Assembly: GCA_036426205.1 (NCBI GenBank)
Contig: CM071569.1
Location: forward strand, 931,353-995,352
DNA from: Ascaphus truei
Taxonomy: Eukaryota; Chordata; Amphibia; Anura; Ascaphidae
DNA length: 64,000 nucleotides
Reading direction: 5' to 3'
Shown: positions 47,813-60,162 of the stretch, one piece after another
Layout: each line of letters begins with the position of its first letter
Numbering within the stretch: position 1 is the stretch's first letter
Notes under the pieces: model-generated
What the model was told of the DNA's origin: nothing
Database searches by the model: none
What the model saw: only the letters and a program-made list of their open reading frames with translations
Made by a program: the position numbers and the translations under genes

Positions 47813-48759
47813 CCCATGAAGGAGAGAAGCTAGCTACCTTTAATGTGACTGGCACAGATGCTTTTCTCTCAGAGTGGCTAATACTTAGCATTTTGTTACT
47901 AAACAGATTAGTAACCAGGGAAAGTGTCACACTGCAGAATTACTATTCTTTTCAAAATATGCAAATATGTAGCATAAAACCGATGCACATTTAAAGGGGC
48001 AGTTCCATGCAGCAGGCCCGAAAAAAAAGTGGAAAAATATATTAATTGGCTTCTTTAGACTAATTCAACCAATTCAACTTATTTGTATCCGGTGAAAAAA
48101 TGAACGTTTTCCTTACTTCAGACTTAGTAAATTAATGCTTCCCAGCTACTTATGTTTATCTGGTAAACTAATCGTGGCGTCCAAGAACATAACCCCCCCC
48201 AAAAAATGTAGATTTCATTTAAGAATGAACCAACCGTGTTATAAACCCCAGAGATTAGATAAAAGTAATTTTTTTTTTTTTTAAAACCTCAAATGCAATT
48301 GTTTACCATGGAAACGTACAAATATTAAAACATTCAAAAATACTTGTCTGATTATTTTATTTGAGTAAGGTTTCAAATCACCCCACATGTAACTTGCTGT
48401 GCGGTGAGACACATGCCACGGTGATTGGTGCACTTTGGTTCCAGGAGGGACCGTCCTAACTAGACCTACGCATTCTTAGATCTATTAATGCAGGGTGTGA
48501 GAGATAACACAGGCCTAGTCCAACACAGGGGTGGCCATCCCGTGGCATTTGGAATTGCCCACGTGATGATACTTGGGGATCAGCCACTGCGTTGGGCGCG
48601 AGATTCACTGGTTTCGTCCTCTGGCTGCCGAGGCCTCTATGTGCTCTGGGCCCCAGCTCTCCGCCGCTGTGGGGCGCTCACATCCTGCCCGCCCGGAAGT
48701 CGAATCCAACTCTCGCATCTGTCTCTGGAGTCCCAACCCCCAAGGTAAAATTCTTAGAG
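47813..48759. other. LSR intron, nothing firm
   Basis: AT-rich; a short T-run at 48270-48283. GGTGGCCATCCCGTGGC at 48531 hints at a MITE end. Confidence 0.35.
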
Positions 48760-49430
48760 GGGACGGGATTGAGTGAGAGGAGGAGGGGCAGAATTGAGTG
48801 AGAGTAGGGGGCGGAGGGATAAAGCGAGAGGGGAATTGAGTGAGAGCAGGAGGGGGGGGGGAATTGAGCAAGTGGGGAATTGAATAAGAGAGGAGGAGGG
48901 TAGGGAATTGAGTGAGAAAGGAGGGGATTGAGTGAGAAAGGAGGGGGGAATTGTGTGAGAAAGGAGGGGGGAATTGTGTGAGAAAGGAGGGGGGATTGAG
49001 TGAGAAAGGGAGGGTGGGAGATTGAGTGAGGACGGAGGGGGGAATTGAAGTGAGAAAGGACGGGAAGAAATGAGTTGAGAAAGGAGGGGGGGGAATTGAG
49101 TGAGGAGAAAGGAGGGGGATTGAGTGGAGAAAGACGGGGGGAATTGTAGTGATTGAAAGAAGGAGGAGATGTAAGAAAAGATGTGAGGAGAAAGGAGGGA
49201 AGAAATTGAGTGAGATAGGGGGAGGGAATTTAGTGAGAAAGGAGGAGGGGGATTGAGTGAGATGGGGTGGGGAATTTAGTGACAAAGAAGGGGGGAATTG
49301 AGTGAGATGGGGTGGGGAATTTAGTCAGAAAGGAGGTGGGGGGAATTGAGTGATAAAGGGGGGGGGCTGAGAGAGAGAGGAGGGGGGGATTGAGTGAGAG
49401 AAGAGGGGGGGTTGAGAGAGAGGAGGAGGG
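48760..49430. repeat. GGGGGGAATTGAGTGAGAAA array
   Basis: About 25-30 irregular units of roughly 20-26 bp with AATTGAGTGAGA. The minus-strand 226-codon frame across it is an artefact. Confidence 0.92.
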
Positions 49431-50696
49431 GCATTAGGACAGTGGCCCGCCAAAGAAATTGTGTCCATTTATTGACACGCCTAAAAAAGGCCCACCTTTG
49501 GTCTAACATAAGATAACAAGTAATTTTGGGCTACAGTCCATCTCTCACATCAACAAATCTCATCCGCAAAAGGAGGTTCTAACTATGCCAGTTCTGATGA
49601 TGACCAATTCAGTCTCAGTACTTGTGATCGCCTTTCTGGAACCCTTCCCTTTCCTCGGTGCTACTGCAGGTTCTAACCCATTGTTTGGAAACTGGTTCCA
49701 CCTGTCTGACTGCGTCACAGAGTATAGAGGGGCACCTTTATGTTAGAGAGCCTGCTCATCAGCCGGAGGAGTGAGCCGGAGACGCAGAATTTCTTACCCA
49801 CGTTTGGAGGATTGGAACCATGTGGTATAGAGATCGGGAGACTGTTATCTATGACGCTTCCTAAGGCTCTCTGAGGACCATTAAGTCCTCATGCCTGCTT
49901 TATCAGCTGCCAGATTATAGGAAAGGAAGCTTCATTCATCTACGTCAAGAGTCTTGAAACTTGGTATATTCTGGGGTTTAAACATAATAAAAAAGCTCCT
50001 TCAACCAGCAGTGTTAATTAATACAATCAGGGGTGTGCAATGTAATTGTGAAAGCTGGTATTATTTCAACAACTAGATTGAGGTTCAAGTTCATTCATGT
50101 TACACAAATGTCTGCTGCCCTGCTCTGCAATCAGTATAATTAGACCAAACCATCTGCTGCAAGTGACTAAAACGGACGTTATTGTGAGTCCATACTGTGT
50201 ATTGCTGTGTATTGCTTACAAAGCACCAGCCTGGCAGGGCAAAATGGCGTTACTTTTCCAGCGGCACTGAGCACGATAGCAAACCAAAAAGGACGAACAA
50301 GATCCAGTCAGGAGCAGTTGCTGAGAAGCACAGATTACATTGCAGACCGCTAGCGGTTCTGCATCGTTCTGGGGCCGGGTAAAGAGATGGAATGGAGCTC
50401 GCCCAGACAGGTCTGCGCTACTAGCGTCATCGCAAAGCAGAAGGCCGCGCTCTGGGGGAAAGGCTTTGGCGCTGTGCTTAATGGGAGACCACGAAGTAAC
50501 ACACCGTTGTTTTTATTTTGTGCATTACCCGTGTTTGAATGCTTGAGCGCTTCCAGAAACAATGTGTCCTGTTTTGGGGGTGTGTTTATGCTGGTGCTTA
50601 GTTTGCCTGGTCAGCGATGGTGTGCGCCTCTCACCGCCGCAATCCAAGCAGGTGATTTTTTTCTCTCCTAATTTTTCATTATTCCCCCCCTCCCCC
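49431..50696. other. LSR intron, nothing firm
   Basis: No exon or named repeat recognised. CpG enrichment at 50340-50460. Confidence 0.35.
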
Positions 50697-51033
50697 CCAT
50701 TAGATTGAAGCAGGGGGTCTCCGGAGCTGAACCCCATTAATTTCAGCCCCGGTGACCCCCTGCTTCCAGAGATACAGGGGCGCCAGTAGCCGCTTTGCTC
50801 AGCTAGCAGGGTTCGCGTAACGACGGCGTTTTCAAAGCTCCCCACGTCCTGCGGGCCAATAAGACGCGGTGACATCATCAGGTTCCGATTCCTATTGGCC
50901 CGTGGGACACAGGAACTTTAAACGTTGCCAAGATACCGGCACAACCCCTTTGGAGGGCTATATCTCTGGTATCAGGGGGTCCCCAGAACTGAAATTAACG
51001 GGGTTCAGCTCCCGGGACCCCCTGCTTCAAATC
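50697..51033. mobile_element. Palindromic MITE, family E
   Basis: Left GATTGAAGCAGGGGGTCTCC…GGAGCTGAACCCC and right GGGGTTCAGCTCCCGGGACC…TTCAAATCC are inverted, with a GC core containing CTATTGGCCCG. Confidence 0.7.
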
Positions 51034-51052
51034 CATTGTAAAAAATAATACT

Positions 51053-51296
51053 ACTGTAATAATAATAATAATAGCATGTTCTTGTGTAGCGCTGCTAATT
51101 GTACGCAGCACTTTACAGAGACATTTTGCAGACACAGGTCCCTGCCCCATGGAGCTTACAATCTATGTTTGGTGCCTGAGGCACAGGGAGATAAAGTGAC
51201 TTGCCCAAGGTCACAAGGAGCCGACACCGGGAATTGAACCAGGTTCCCCTGCCTCAAACTCGGTGCCAGTCAGTGTCTTTACTCACTGAGCACATG
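51053..51296 (-). mobile_element. MIR-like CORE-SINE
   Basis: Reverse-strand copy: AATAATAATAATAATAGC tail, AGATAAAGTGACTTGCCCAA core, GGTCACAAGGAGCCGACACC and GGGAATTGAACCAGG (B box). Same subfamily as 44620-44890. Confidence 0.82.
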
Positions 51297-53379
51297 AATT
51301 TCTCCTTTACATTCACCCCTGAAAAAAACCAGGTGTGAGCAGTCTTTCTAATTCAGGGTCGGTATTGGCCCAAAAAGTAGACACAGCTATACATATCCGG
51401 GATGAGTGTGATCAGGCTGCAGAATCTTAGCACTTCATAAATAAACGCTAATAACAATAAAAATGAAAGGATGAAGTTTGTTACAGAAAAGTCTCCACAT
51501 AGAAAGTTTCTCCAAGGAATCATGGCTATAAATGCGAGGTTTTACAAATGGGATTGGCCAAGCAGGCGGCAACTGAAATTGTGTACAAAGTGTAATATAA
51601 CTGAACAAAAGTCTCGGAAAGCACAGAGATGTGATGTGTGTCGATGAGAATGGCTCAGGCCAATGTTACAAATTGTTATGTCATTTCGTAAGTAATCAAT
51701 GTTTTCATTACTGTACATTTGTTGATGTTGAAGAACAGCACATTTAATATTTAGTTTTAAAAAAAAATCCAACCCATGGCATCTGTGACCTGGAAAAAAG
51801 CCATTAAAAAGACGAAATGTTGAGTTGTTCTCATACCGATAAATACAATAGCTTTATTTCCCATACCGACGCACTAATGTTCTTAAACGTAATTTCCATC
51901 GGGTGACAGATGCACGATGAAATTGTAATTATAATAGGCAATTAACTAGTGTGCTAACAACATTGATGTCTCATGGTGATGTCTCATGGTGCCCGATTTA
52001 ACGGGCACATGTGACCAGAATGCCGGGCCCTGATGCTTTGTTTGCGATGTATAAGCCAGTATGTTCCCTGATGAGTTCTGGAAAGTGTCTACGTCTGCAC
52101 ATTGTCTTTGCTTCGATGTCTGTCACTGGACCTCTTCTGTCTTCCCTTTCCTTCTTTATTCTCCTTCTCTTTATGCTTTACACTTTTGGGGGGGTGGGGG
52201 TTTTCTTCTTCTGGGTCTTTGTTTCTGTTCTGGGCATTATTGATAAAGTAGGGACTGCTGGAATGGCCATTCCAAGTGGATTTAATGTGCTGTAATGCAC
52301 AACATAACTGCTGCCTTGTGAACTAACCTCGTGGCCCTTATTCAGTAAGATGTGAAGTTGCTTCCCGGTACTTGGAAGATCTTGGTCTCCATCATTTGAA
52401 TGGAGCTGATATTTCCTCCGGCGCTGGGAAGCAGCCTCACTGTTTATTCAATTGGGCGGCTTGCCTTATTTCTCCAATTCTTATTGCATATTTTGACTGT
52501 TCTCCAAGTCTTCTGATTTGTATGTGTAACCCCCACAGGGAGTTTATATCAGTGTTGACATTGTTGGCTATTCAGAAGGCATTACCTTATTCAGGGAGTT
52601 GGATTCATGTGGCTGGGCGGTGATATAGAAATGATGGGCACCAGGAACCTTATTCATTCAACAGCAACTTTGTCACATCAACATACGCAGTAATCTTGGT
52701 ATGGACATAACTACATTCTACCTTGTGCTGTCTGAACCTTTTCTTCCCTGGCTGCCCCTATCTCGGCCCACTAGGGAGGTGCTGAGGCCTGATCCCCTAT
52801 GTTACCTTCTTGGCCATCTTCTATATGGTCTGGTTATGGATTAATCTCTTTAGGGCCCCTGTGGGCCTTGTGTTGCTGTCTCTTTCTGTCAGTGATCAGT
52901 GTCCCTCTCAAGGGCACTGCATGCCACCTCATGGCGACCTGCAGCTAGCTATGGACTCTCCTGTGGGCCTGGTCCAACTCCCCCCTCCCCCTTTGGCTGT
53001 ACACTGTGGACCCCCCTCAGGGCTGCCGCTATATGAACTCAGAGCGTAGCAATGAACCATTCTTAAGGCCACTATCTAAACGGGACACTTTCCCTAAGTG
53101 CAAACAATAAAACGGGGATCCTTTCCTATTTATTTACATAAACCCTTACTTACTATATACACTGAGATACCTCCTATTTTTCTCCTTCTGAGATCTGAAA
53201 TGCAGAAGCTTCCCCCTTCCTATTTATACCCCAGCCTGATGTCACTGTCTCCAGGCAGAAACGGGCGGGACCTCTGCTGAGTCACCCCAGCACCATGTGA
53301 TAGAGAAGGGGTGTTACAGCGTGCTGCGGCCGTACACTTGGCTGTTCCCCCACCACCCCCTCTGGTGTGCCACATATAT
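51297..53379. other. LSR intron, nothing firm
   Basis: No exon recognised. Open frames of up to 94 codons match nothing I know. Confidence 0.35.
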
Positions 53380-53387
53380 GTACCCAC

Positions 53388-53605
53388 CCAGTCAGTCAGT
53401 CACCCACACAGTCAGTCACCCACCTGGTCAGTCAGTCACCCACCCAGGCAGTCAAAGTCACCCAGTCAGTTAAGTGTCACCCACCCAGTAAGTCACCGCC
53501 CAGTCACACACCCAGTAATTTACCCGCCCAGTCACACACCCAGCCAGTCACACACCCACTCAGTCAGTCAAAGTCACCCAGTCAGTCAGTCACCCACCCA
53601 CCCAT
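53388..53605. repeat. CAGTCAGTCACCCACCC minisatellite
   Basis: Irregular array of CAGTCAGTCACCCACC and CAGTCACACACCCAG units. A second short block lies at 53970-54018. Confidence 0.9.
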
Positions 53606-53969
53606 CCACCGTTCCTGAGGCCTGCGCTGACGCGGCCTACTGAATTTGCAGAGAAGGATGCGACCGTCCCCAATACTTAGGTGGTCGATGCCGCTGCTAA
53701 AGAAAAAGCTACCTCAACTATGGAGGTTCAGGGGGCCCGTGTGCCCGAGATGAGGCCCAAGAGGATCCGAGTATACCGATGATGATCAAGCAGGCAGAGA
53801 CGGAACCAGACCAGGTCCCCGCAGAGGAACCAGAGGCAGTCGGTGAACCAGAGCCAGCCAACGAGATGTCGGGTAAGATGACTGCCTGGGGTGATAAGGC
53901 ACCGCTGTTCCCAAAGGCGCAGGAGCCTGGAGAGGCCGTGATGATTGCCACTGTTGATAATCAGTCAAA
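53606..53969 (+). other. Coding-like insert between two minisatellite blocks
   Basis: A GC-balanced 364-bp stretch between two blocks of the same array. Frame 53779-53969 reads MMIKQAETEPDQVPAEEPEA and onward, Glu/Pro-rich; another frame just before reads ATSTMEVQGARVPEMRPK to a stop. It may be a fragment of a retroelement gag or host gene, unrecognised. Confidence 0.3.
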
Positions 53970-54018
53970 CCCAGTCAGTCAGTCACCCACCCACCCACCC
54001 AGTCAGTCAGTCACACAA

Positions 54019-54735
54019 CCAGCGGTCTCTTTAATAAGGGAGTGTAAATTCCTCATGCAGTGAGCGCGCGTTGATGGACCGGGGTTTGGCTGTGCGGCCT
54101 CTATCCTCCCCGCCCCCCTCTCTATCGGGGCATCCTTTGTTTGCGAGTGAACAGGTTTGCAGTTAACTTCCGGATCAGCAATATCGCGTCTTTCTTCATT
54201 TAGGAGGCTCAGCTGCCGAACTCCCTGTTACTACCACTCACGGACTGCAAGGGGTGAGCTCAAACCAAGTACTATTATATACACGTAACATACTGGAAGT
54301 GCCGAAATATCTCCGGTTTGTCCTATGGACTATATGTGGTGATTACACATGACACTATCCCCTGTCCTCTCTCCCCCTGTAGTCCCCTTGCACATCACTG
54401 TGTGTCTGGTATACAGGTGTTTCCTCTACTGAGTATCACCTTGTGATGGGTCCTCTGTTTTGTAATCACTATTGTTTTTTTATTGCCTTTATATGTTTTT
54501 ATTATTTATCTCAAATTGTTTATCAAGTTAGGGGCATTTATTGTCTTAATAAATGGTTTATATTTTCCTCTATACTATTGGCACTCTTGTTTTTCTTCCT
54601 TGTATGCTATCATGGATTAGGAAAATCCCTCTAAGAGCTGCATATATCCTTTAGTCTTTTGCATCGCAGTAATTACTGTCTTATCACATATCGTATTGCA
54701 CTATATGTTGTGTCATTTTGTATGATGCGCTGCCC
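54019..54735. other. LSR intron, nothing firm
   Basis: AT-rich towards the end. No exon seen. Confidence 0.35.
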
Positions 54736-54740
54736 TTTCT

Positions 54741-55225
54741 GTTTTTTTTTTTTTTTTTTTTTTTAATGTCTTATCACTGTTCTCAATTATTTTTTCACTG
54801 ACTAATTTTATTTCACTATTCCAAATTAAGCGCGTGTGTGGTGTGTGGGGTGTGTGGTGTGTGGTGTGTGGTGTGTGGTGTGTGGTGTGTGGTGTGTGGT
54901 GTGTGGTGTGTGGTGTGTGGTGTGTGGTGTGTGGGGTGTGGGGTGTGTGGTGTGTGGTGTGTGGTGTGTGGTGTGTGGGGTGTGGGGTGTGGGGTGTGGG
55001 GTGTGGGGTGTGGGGTGTGTGGTGTGTGGGGTGTGTGGGGTGTGTGGGGTGTGTGGGGTGTGTGGGGTGTGTGGGGTGTGTGGGGTGTGTGGGGTGTGTG
55101 GGGTGTGTGGGGTGTTTGTGTTTGTGTTTGTGTTTGTGTTTGTGTTTGTGTTTGTGTTTGTGTATATATAAAATATATAATATATATCTATATATATAAT
55201 ATATATCTATATATATAATATATAT
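54741..55225. repeat. Poly-T, (GTGTGTGG)n, (TTTGTG)n and AT-rich microsatellite block
   Basis: T-run 54741-54764; GTGTGTGG units 54835-55112 with a shift from 7-bp GTGTGTG-G to 10-bp GTGTGTGGGG forms; TTTGTG units 55113-55161; then TATATATCTATATATATAAT copies. All plus-strand frames are open, purely compositional. Confidence 0.95.
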
Positions 55226-55385
55226 CCAATAAAGAATATCACTTGTGAGCACATTCACATGTCTTAGACAGGTCTGCACCCCTGCCTTTCAACCACTATC
55301 ACCTACCATACAGTGCTCCCACTGCAGCAAGGGATTCTGGGAAATGACATGCAAATGAGCACACAATGTGTCACCTTTTTCAGAA
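55225..55385. mobile_element. Repeat family C
   Basis: ACAGGTCTGCACCCCTGCC, AAGGGATTCTGGGAAATGAC and ATGCAAATGAGCACAC. Confidence 0.65.
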
Positions 55386-55904
55386 AGCTTCAACGCACCT
55401 GCCTTCCCTAATTGCTTTCACTAGTTTGCTTGCTGTGTAAAGATGAAATAATGTAATTTTTTAACAGGTGTGTTCCAATTCGAACCTTTTCTAGTTCACG
55501 ATCGTAATAAAGACATGTCTTCCGATGACGACACCATTAGTTCAATCTCAAGAAAGGGAGCCTGGATCAGCAATTATGGGCACACAGCGCCATTTATACA
55601 CCTACATGAGAATAGGCAGAGATCATGCACGTCAGCGTCTCTGGTTACTGCGGAGACATATAGGGGCCTATGCAGAGAGAAGCGCCAATAAAAGTCTCCA
55701 TTTTTTACAAAAGCTCAAATTTTTGGCGTTTTTATTGTACCAATGCAGAAACGACAAAGTGGCAATAAATCGCAAATGTGTATAATGGCGAGGTATGACC
55801 ACCCTGTGCTAATGTCTCCATGACGATTGATGTCTACTAGATTTGGCAAGATTCCTTTTGAAAAATATATTCACTCACGCACGCAAAGAACACACCATAC
55901 CATA

Positions 55905-56270
55905 TTAAAAATATATATATATATCTATATATATATATATATATCGATTATAGAGTATATATATATACATATACACACACACACACAAACGAGGGACTAT
56001 TGTAGATATATATGATATGATAGATCATATATAAGAGTACAACACACACCCATCACACACACACACACACACACACAACACGCACACACACATACACATT
56101 ATATGAACATCATTCTATGTCATCCGCACACACGACTCACACAATGCAAACACTACACAACACACCACCACACAAACACACACATGCACACACACACACA
56201 CAGTACATAATATATCTATACAACATGTCACACACACATGGCACCATCACACACAACCAACAGATATTAT

Positions 56271-56312
<42 letters not shown>

Positions 56313-56480
56313 TATATATTATATATATACACACATATCTTACAAACACCACACACACACCACACACAACACCACAACACACACACAACACACAACACAC
56401 ACACCACAACATCGCAACACGCACACATCCACATGCTACACACAAATACACACTCCACACCATCAACACATACACAGGCA
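55905..56480. repeat. (TA)n and (CA)n microsatellite complex
   Basis: (TA)n at 55911-55945 and 56266-56335 with ACACAC-rich DNA between and after. Lies inside the TIR element. Confidence 0.93.
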
Positions 56481-56506
56481 CTGCTGCGGAGATGCGGCTC
56501 CATAGC

Positions 56507-56667
56507 GATCAGCTGCTGGGCTTGGGGGGAGGGAGGGGGGTGAGTACTGCTGCGGAGTGCCGGGCTTCACAACGGGATCAGCTGCTGGGCTTGGGGGGAG
56601 GGAGGGGGGTGAGTACTGCTGCGGAGTGCCGGGCTTCACAACGGGATCAGCTGCTGGGCTTGGGGCA
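56507..56667. repeat. 69-bp tandem duplication, 2.3 copies
   Basis: Unit begins GATCAGCTGCTGGGCTTGGG at 56507, 56576 and 56645; copies are nearly identical. Confidence 0.92.
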
Positions 56668-57220
56668 GTTTATTTATTTATTAAACGCACTGCCAGCACT
56701 TCTCGCCATGTGAAGGCACGGTTACTGCCGCTTTTTTGTGGCGTGCACATTTGGCGTATAAAACGCTAAAACGGACTGCCGATCTGGCGAACACATCTGA
56801 AAGTGCCTCCCTGCATATGACAAAATTTAAAAAATGGAGATCTGCTGAAAAAACCACTTCTCGCCAATGCATCGGCGGATTTCTGTCTCCTAGAAATTCT
56901 CCTGGCGAATTTCACAAAACTCGCCACGATCTCACACCTTTCTGAATACAGGTAACCAAATTTGGCGAATACATGGCGAACACCTTGTATTCGGTGCTCT
57001 CTGCATAGGCCCCTAAGAGGTTTTGCTTTTGTATTTAAATGCTGTCCATTGCCTATATTTAACTGATTAGACATGTTTCTGCAATTAGTTTATTTCGGTC
57101 CTAGAAGTGACTGCCACTTCATCCCAAACGCTCCTTTACGTTTTGATGGCACTGGGTGGGAATCGGGCTTCTGCCCCAGGAGACGCTGGAAGACTAACCT
57201 TACACACGTAACGGGGCAGC

Positions 57221-57475
57221 TCAGGGGTGGCCAACTCCAATCCCCAAAGGCCTCCAACAGGTCAGCTTTTCAGGATATCCCTGCTTCAGCACAGGTGATT
57301 GAGCCACCTGTGCTGACGCAGGGATATCCTGAACTGTTGGTGGCCCTTGAGGACTGGAGTTGGCCAGTCGAAGACTGAGCCACTGATTTTGCCACCTGTG
57401 CTGAAGCAGGGATATCCTGAAACTGACCTGTTGGTGACCCTTGAGGACTGGAGTTGGCCACCTCCGGAATAGATC
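57221..57475. mobile_element. Family A MITE, tandem or nested
   Basis: CAGGGGTGGCCAACTCCAAT left end, then two right-end copies of GAGGACTGGAGTTGGCCA. The inner unit CTGTGCTGAAGCAGGGATAT is present. This is the best preserved family A copy. Confidence 0.75.
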
Positions 57476-58369
57476 ATGGTTTGTAAACCTGTGGCCAGCA
57501 GACTACCACTACTCTCAAATACTTTAGTAATGGCCCACGCAATTCCTGCAGCGGCTGTTGCGTTTTTAATTAATATTTGATACAGGTGCATAAATAATTG
57601 AGGGGTCCAATGTAAAGTTTGACACTGCCTAAAATACATTATTAACATAGTTTTCTTGCTGTGTGTCAACAGCATAAATCCACAATCTACTGTATAAGAC
57701 AAGGGCTACAAAAGAGAATCCACGTGATCTTATTAAAAGGTTTTTATCAGTTAGCTAATAAGCGTCAGATTTCTACCCAAGCTTGTCTCGTTTGGTTTTG
57801 TTATTATGGTGCTTAACACAATTACTGGACTAAGAAATACTGTACTAAGAAACATGTCTTCTACAATCAGGCTGAAGCCATAAACTAGACTTAATTGGAA
57901 AGATTTTCTAAACAGCGGTATTAGAGCTTATGGCTCCATAAATCCTTCATGGGCTACCGCTGTTTGTATTAAAGTGCCCCTTCAGTGCCACGGATGAGTG
58001 CCACGGATGAGTGCCACCTGCGTGGCCCCGCACGTTTTCAAACTTTTGGAATATATTTGTTTAACTTTGAATCATGTGATCAGCTTCATAGGTACCGATG
58101 AAAACTATACAGAATATTGTGGGGTTTTTTTCAGCACAAGCTTTTCATTAGTATGTGTTTCGGACGCATTGCATATTATGTGACCAAGATATCGATACTA
58201 TAATTCTAAGTTGTTTGTTTGTTTGTCAGAAGCATCGAAATCTCACAAACAGCACCACGTAGCACAACCAAACTTTCACTGCACATTCTGCAGCGGATTT
58301 GTAGGTCAACGCAACTATTTTGAACTTCCAATGTGACTCACCTCCCAAATTATGGACATTCTAAGTGTC
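57476..58369. other. LSR intron, nothing firm
   Basis: CGGATGAGTGCCA is duplicated at about 57990. No exon recognised. Confidence 0.35.
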
Positions 58370-59040
58370 CATTGGCTGTCCAGCAAATATGTTAGAGGAG
58401 GAGCGGGAGGGGGGGGGATCGTTGCTACTAAGGGAGGGGCGTGTTTGTGCCATAAAATGAACAAGACTTGTCACCCCTGAGATTTTCTGGTCTGAATTTA
58501 AGAGGTGCATGCCATCATTAACAAGGCGCCTGTCAGAGGGTTCCTGCCAGAGGCCAGTGGAAGGGCCATTGTTGCCTCTACCCAAGGTCCGTCATTGGCA
58601 CCCCCAACAGTCAATTATTAGTCCCATGACCCATAACTACCCACCTCAGGTCCATAACTACACCCCCCACCCCCCTCCAGGGCGAAACCTTTTCCCCATT
58701 CCCCTCCCGGACCCTATCTCCTCCTCCATCACATATCTCCTTCTCCCCCCTGGCCCATAACTCCGGTGTGAGCCGTTTGCTGCCGTTCGGCTGCTATTTG
58801 GTGATGTTAAAGCTGCTCTATTTCAATCTGGAACTCACCAGCCCTTTATCCCCTGTACCCAATTTTCCAACTCTATCAGTCCATGAAATGTCTATGAATT
58901 ACCTGTATAACCCTGTTCTTTAATGTAACCATGTGTTGTTATAACTCTGTGCCCAGGACATACCTGAAAACGAGCGGTAACTCTCAATGTATTACTTCCT
59001 GGTAATTTTTTTTATAAATAAATAAATATATTCATACTAA
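58370..59040 (+). mobile_element. Probable LINE-type 3' tail
   Basis: The end has CTCTGTGCCCAGGACATACC, GGTAACTCTCAATGTATTAC and TTCCTGGTAA before (AAATAAAT)n, as in amphibian CR1/L2-like 3' ends I recall. The left border is uncertain. Confidence 0.4.
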
Positions 59041-59094
59041 TAACATTGTGTCTGGGGCCACTGGTCATTCTGCGTCTGCCTCATGTGATCTACC

Positions 59095-60162
59095 AGGAGC
59101 TGAGGAGTGGCAAACAGCGGGCAGCCCGAGGGGCAAACAGCGGGCAGCCTGAGGGGCAAACAGGAGGCAGCCTGAGGGGCAAACAGCGGGCAGCCTGAGG
59201 GGCAAACAGTGGGCAGCCCGAGGGGCAAACAGCGGGCAGCCTGAGGGGCAAACAGCGGGCAGCCTGAGGGGCAAACAGCGGGCAGCCTGAGGGGCAACCA
59301 GCGGGCAGCCCGAGGGGCAAACAGCAGGCAGCCTGAGGGGCAAACAGCGGGCAGCCTGAGGGGCAAACAGCGGGCAGCCTGAGGGGCGAACAGCGGACAG
59401 CCTGAGGGGCGAACAGCGGACAGCCTGAGGGGCGAACAGCGGGCAGCCTGAGGGGCAAAGAGCGGGCAGCCTGAGGGGCAAACAGCGGGCAGCCTGAGGA
59501 GGGGCAAAGAGCGGGCAGCCTGTGGAGCAAACAGCGGGCAGCCTGAGGAGGGGCAAAGACGGGGAAGCCTGAGGAGGGGCAAACAGCGGGCAGCTTGATG
59601 AGGGGCAAACAGCGGGCAGCTTGAGGGGCAAACGGGGTAGCCTGAGGGGCAAAGAGCAAGCAGCCTGAGGAGGGGCAAAGAGCAAGCAGCCTGAGGAGCA
59701 AACAGTCGGCAGCCTGAGGAGGGGCAAACAGCGGGAAGCCTGAGGAGGGGCAAACAGCGGGAAGCCTGAGGAGGGGCAAACATCGGGAAGCCAGAGGTTC
59801 AAAGAGCAGGCAGCCTGAGGAGGGGCAAACATCGGGAAGCCAGAGGTTCAAAGAGCAGGCAGCCTGAGGGGCAAACAGTGGGCAACCTGAGGAGGGCAAA
59901 CAGTGGGCAGCCTGAGGCCGGGAAAACAGCGATAGCCTGAGGGGCAAACTGGCCAGCCTGAGGGGCAAACAGCGGGAAGCCTGAGGGGCAAAGAGCAGGT
60001 AGCCTGAGGAGGGGCAAATAGGAGGCAGCCTGAGGAGGGGCAAACAGGAGGCAGCCTGAGGAGGGGCAAATAGGAGGCAGCCTGAGGAGGGGCAAACAGG
60101 AGGCAGCCTGAGGAGGGGCAAACAGGAGGCAGCCTGAGGAGGGGCAAACAGGAGGCAGCCTG
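59095..60162. repeat. 23/26-bp minisatellite, about 45 copies
   Basis: Unit GGCAGCCTGAGGGGCAAACA(GCG), 23 bp; a 26-bp form has an extra AGG (CTGAGGAGGGGCAAA). The 23-bp form dominates to about 59490, the 26-bp form near 60000-60160, with mixtures between. Three overlapping minus-strand frames (248, 255, 396 codons) are all repeat. Confidence 0.96.

Larger units (their letters stand above)
55662..57014. mobile_element. 1.35 kb TIR element with microsatellite core
   Basis: Terminal inverted repeats AGGGGCCTATGCAGAGAG (55662-55679 and 56997-57014) are perfect over 18 bp. Subterminal parts share GGCG/AAACG-rich text. Flanking TA on both sides suggests a TA target duplication if the element starts at GGGGCC. 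No transposase seen. Confidence 0.7.

Noticed and set aside
48605..49285. 226-codon Pro/Ser/Phe frame
   Set aside because: Reverse strand of the GAATTGAGTGAGA array.
54834..55218. Val/Cys/Gly-rich frames of 111-126 codons
   Set aside because: GTGTGTGG microsatellite translated.
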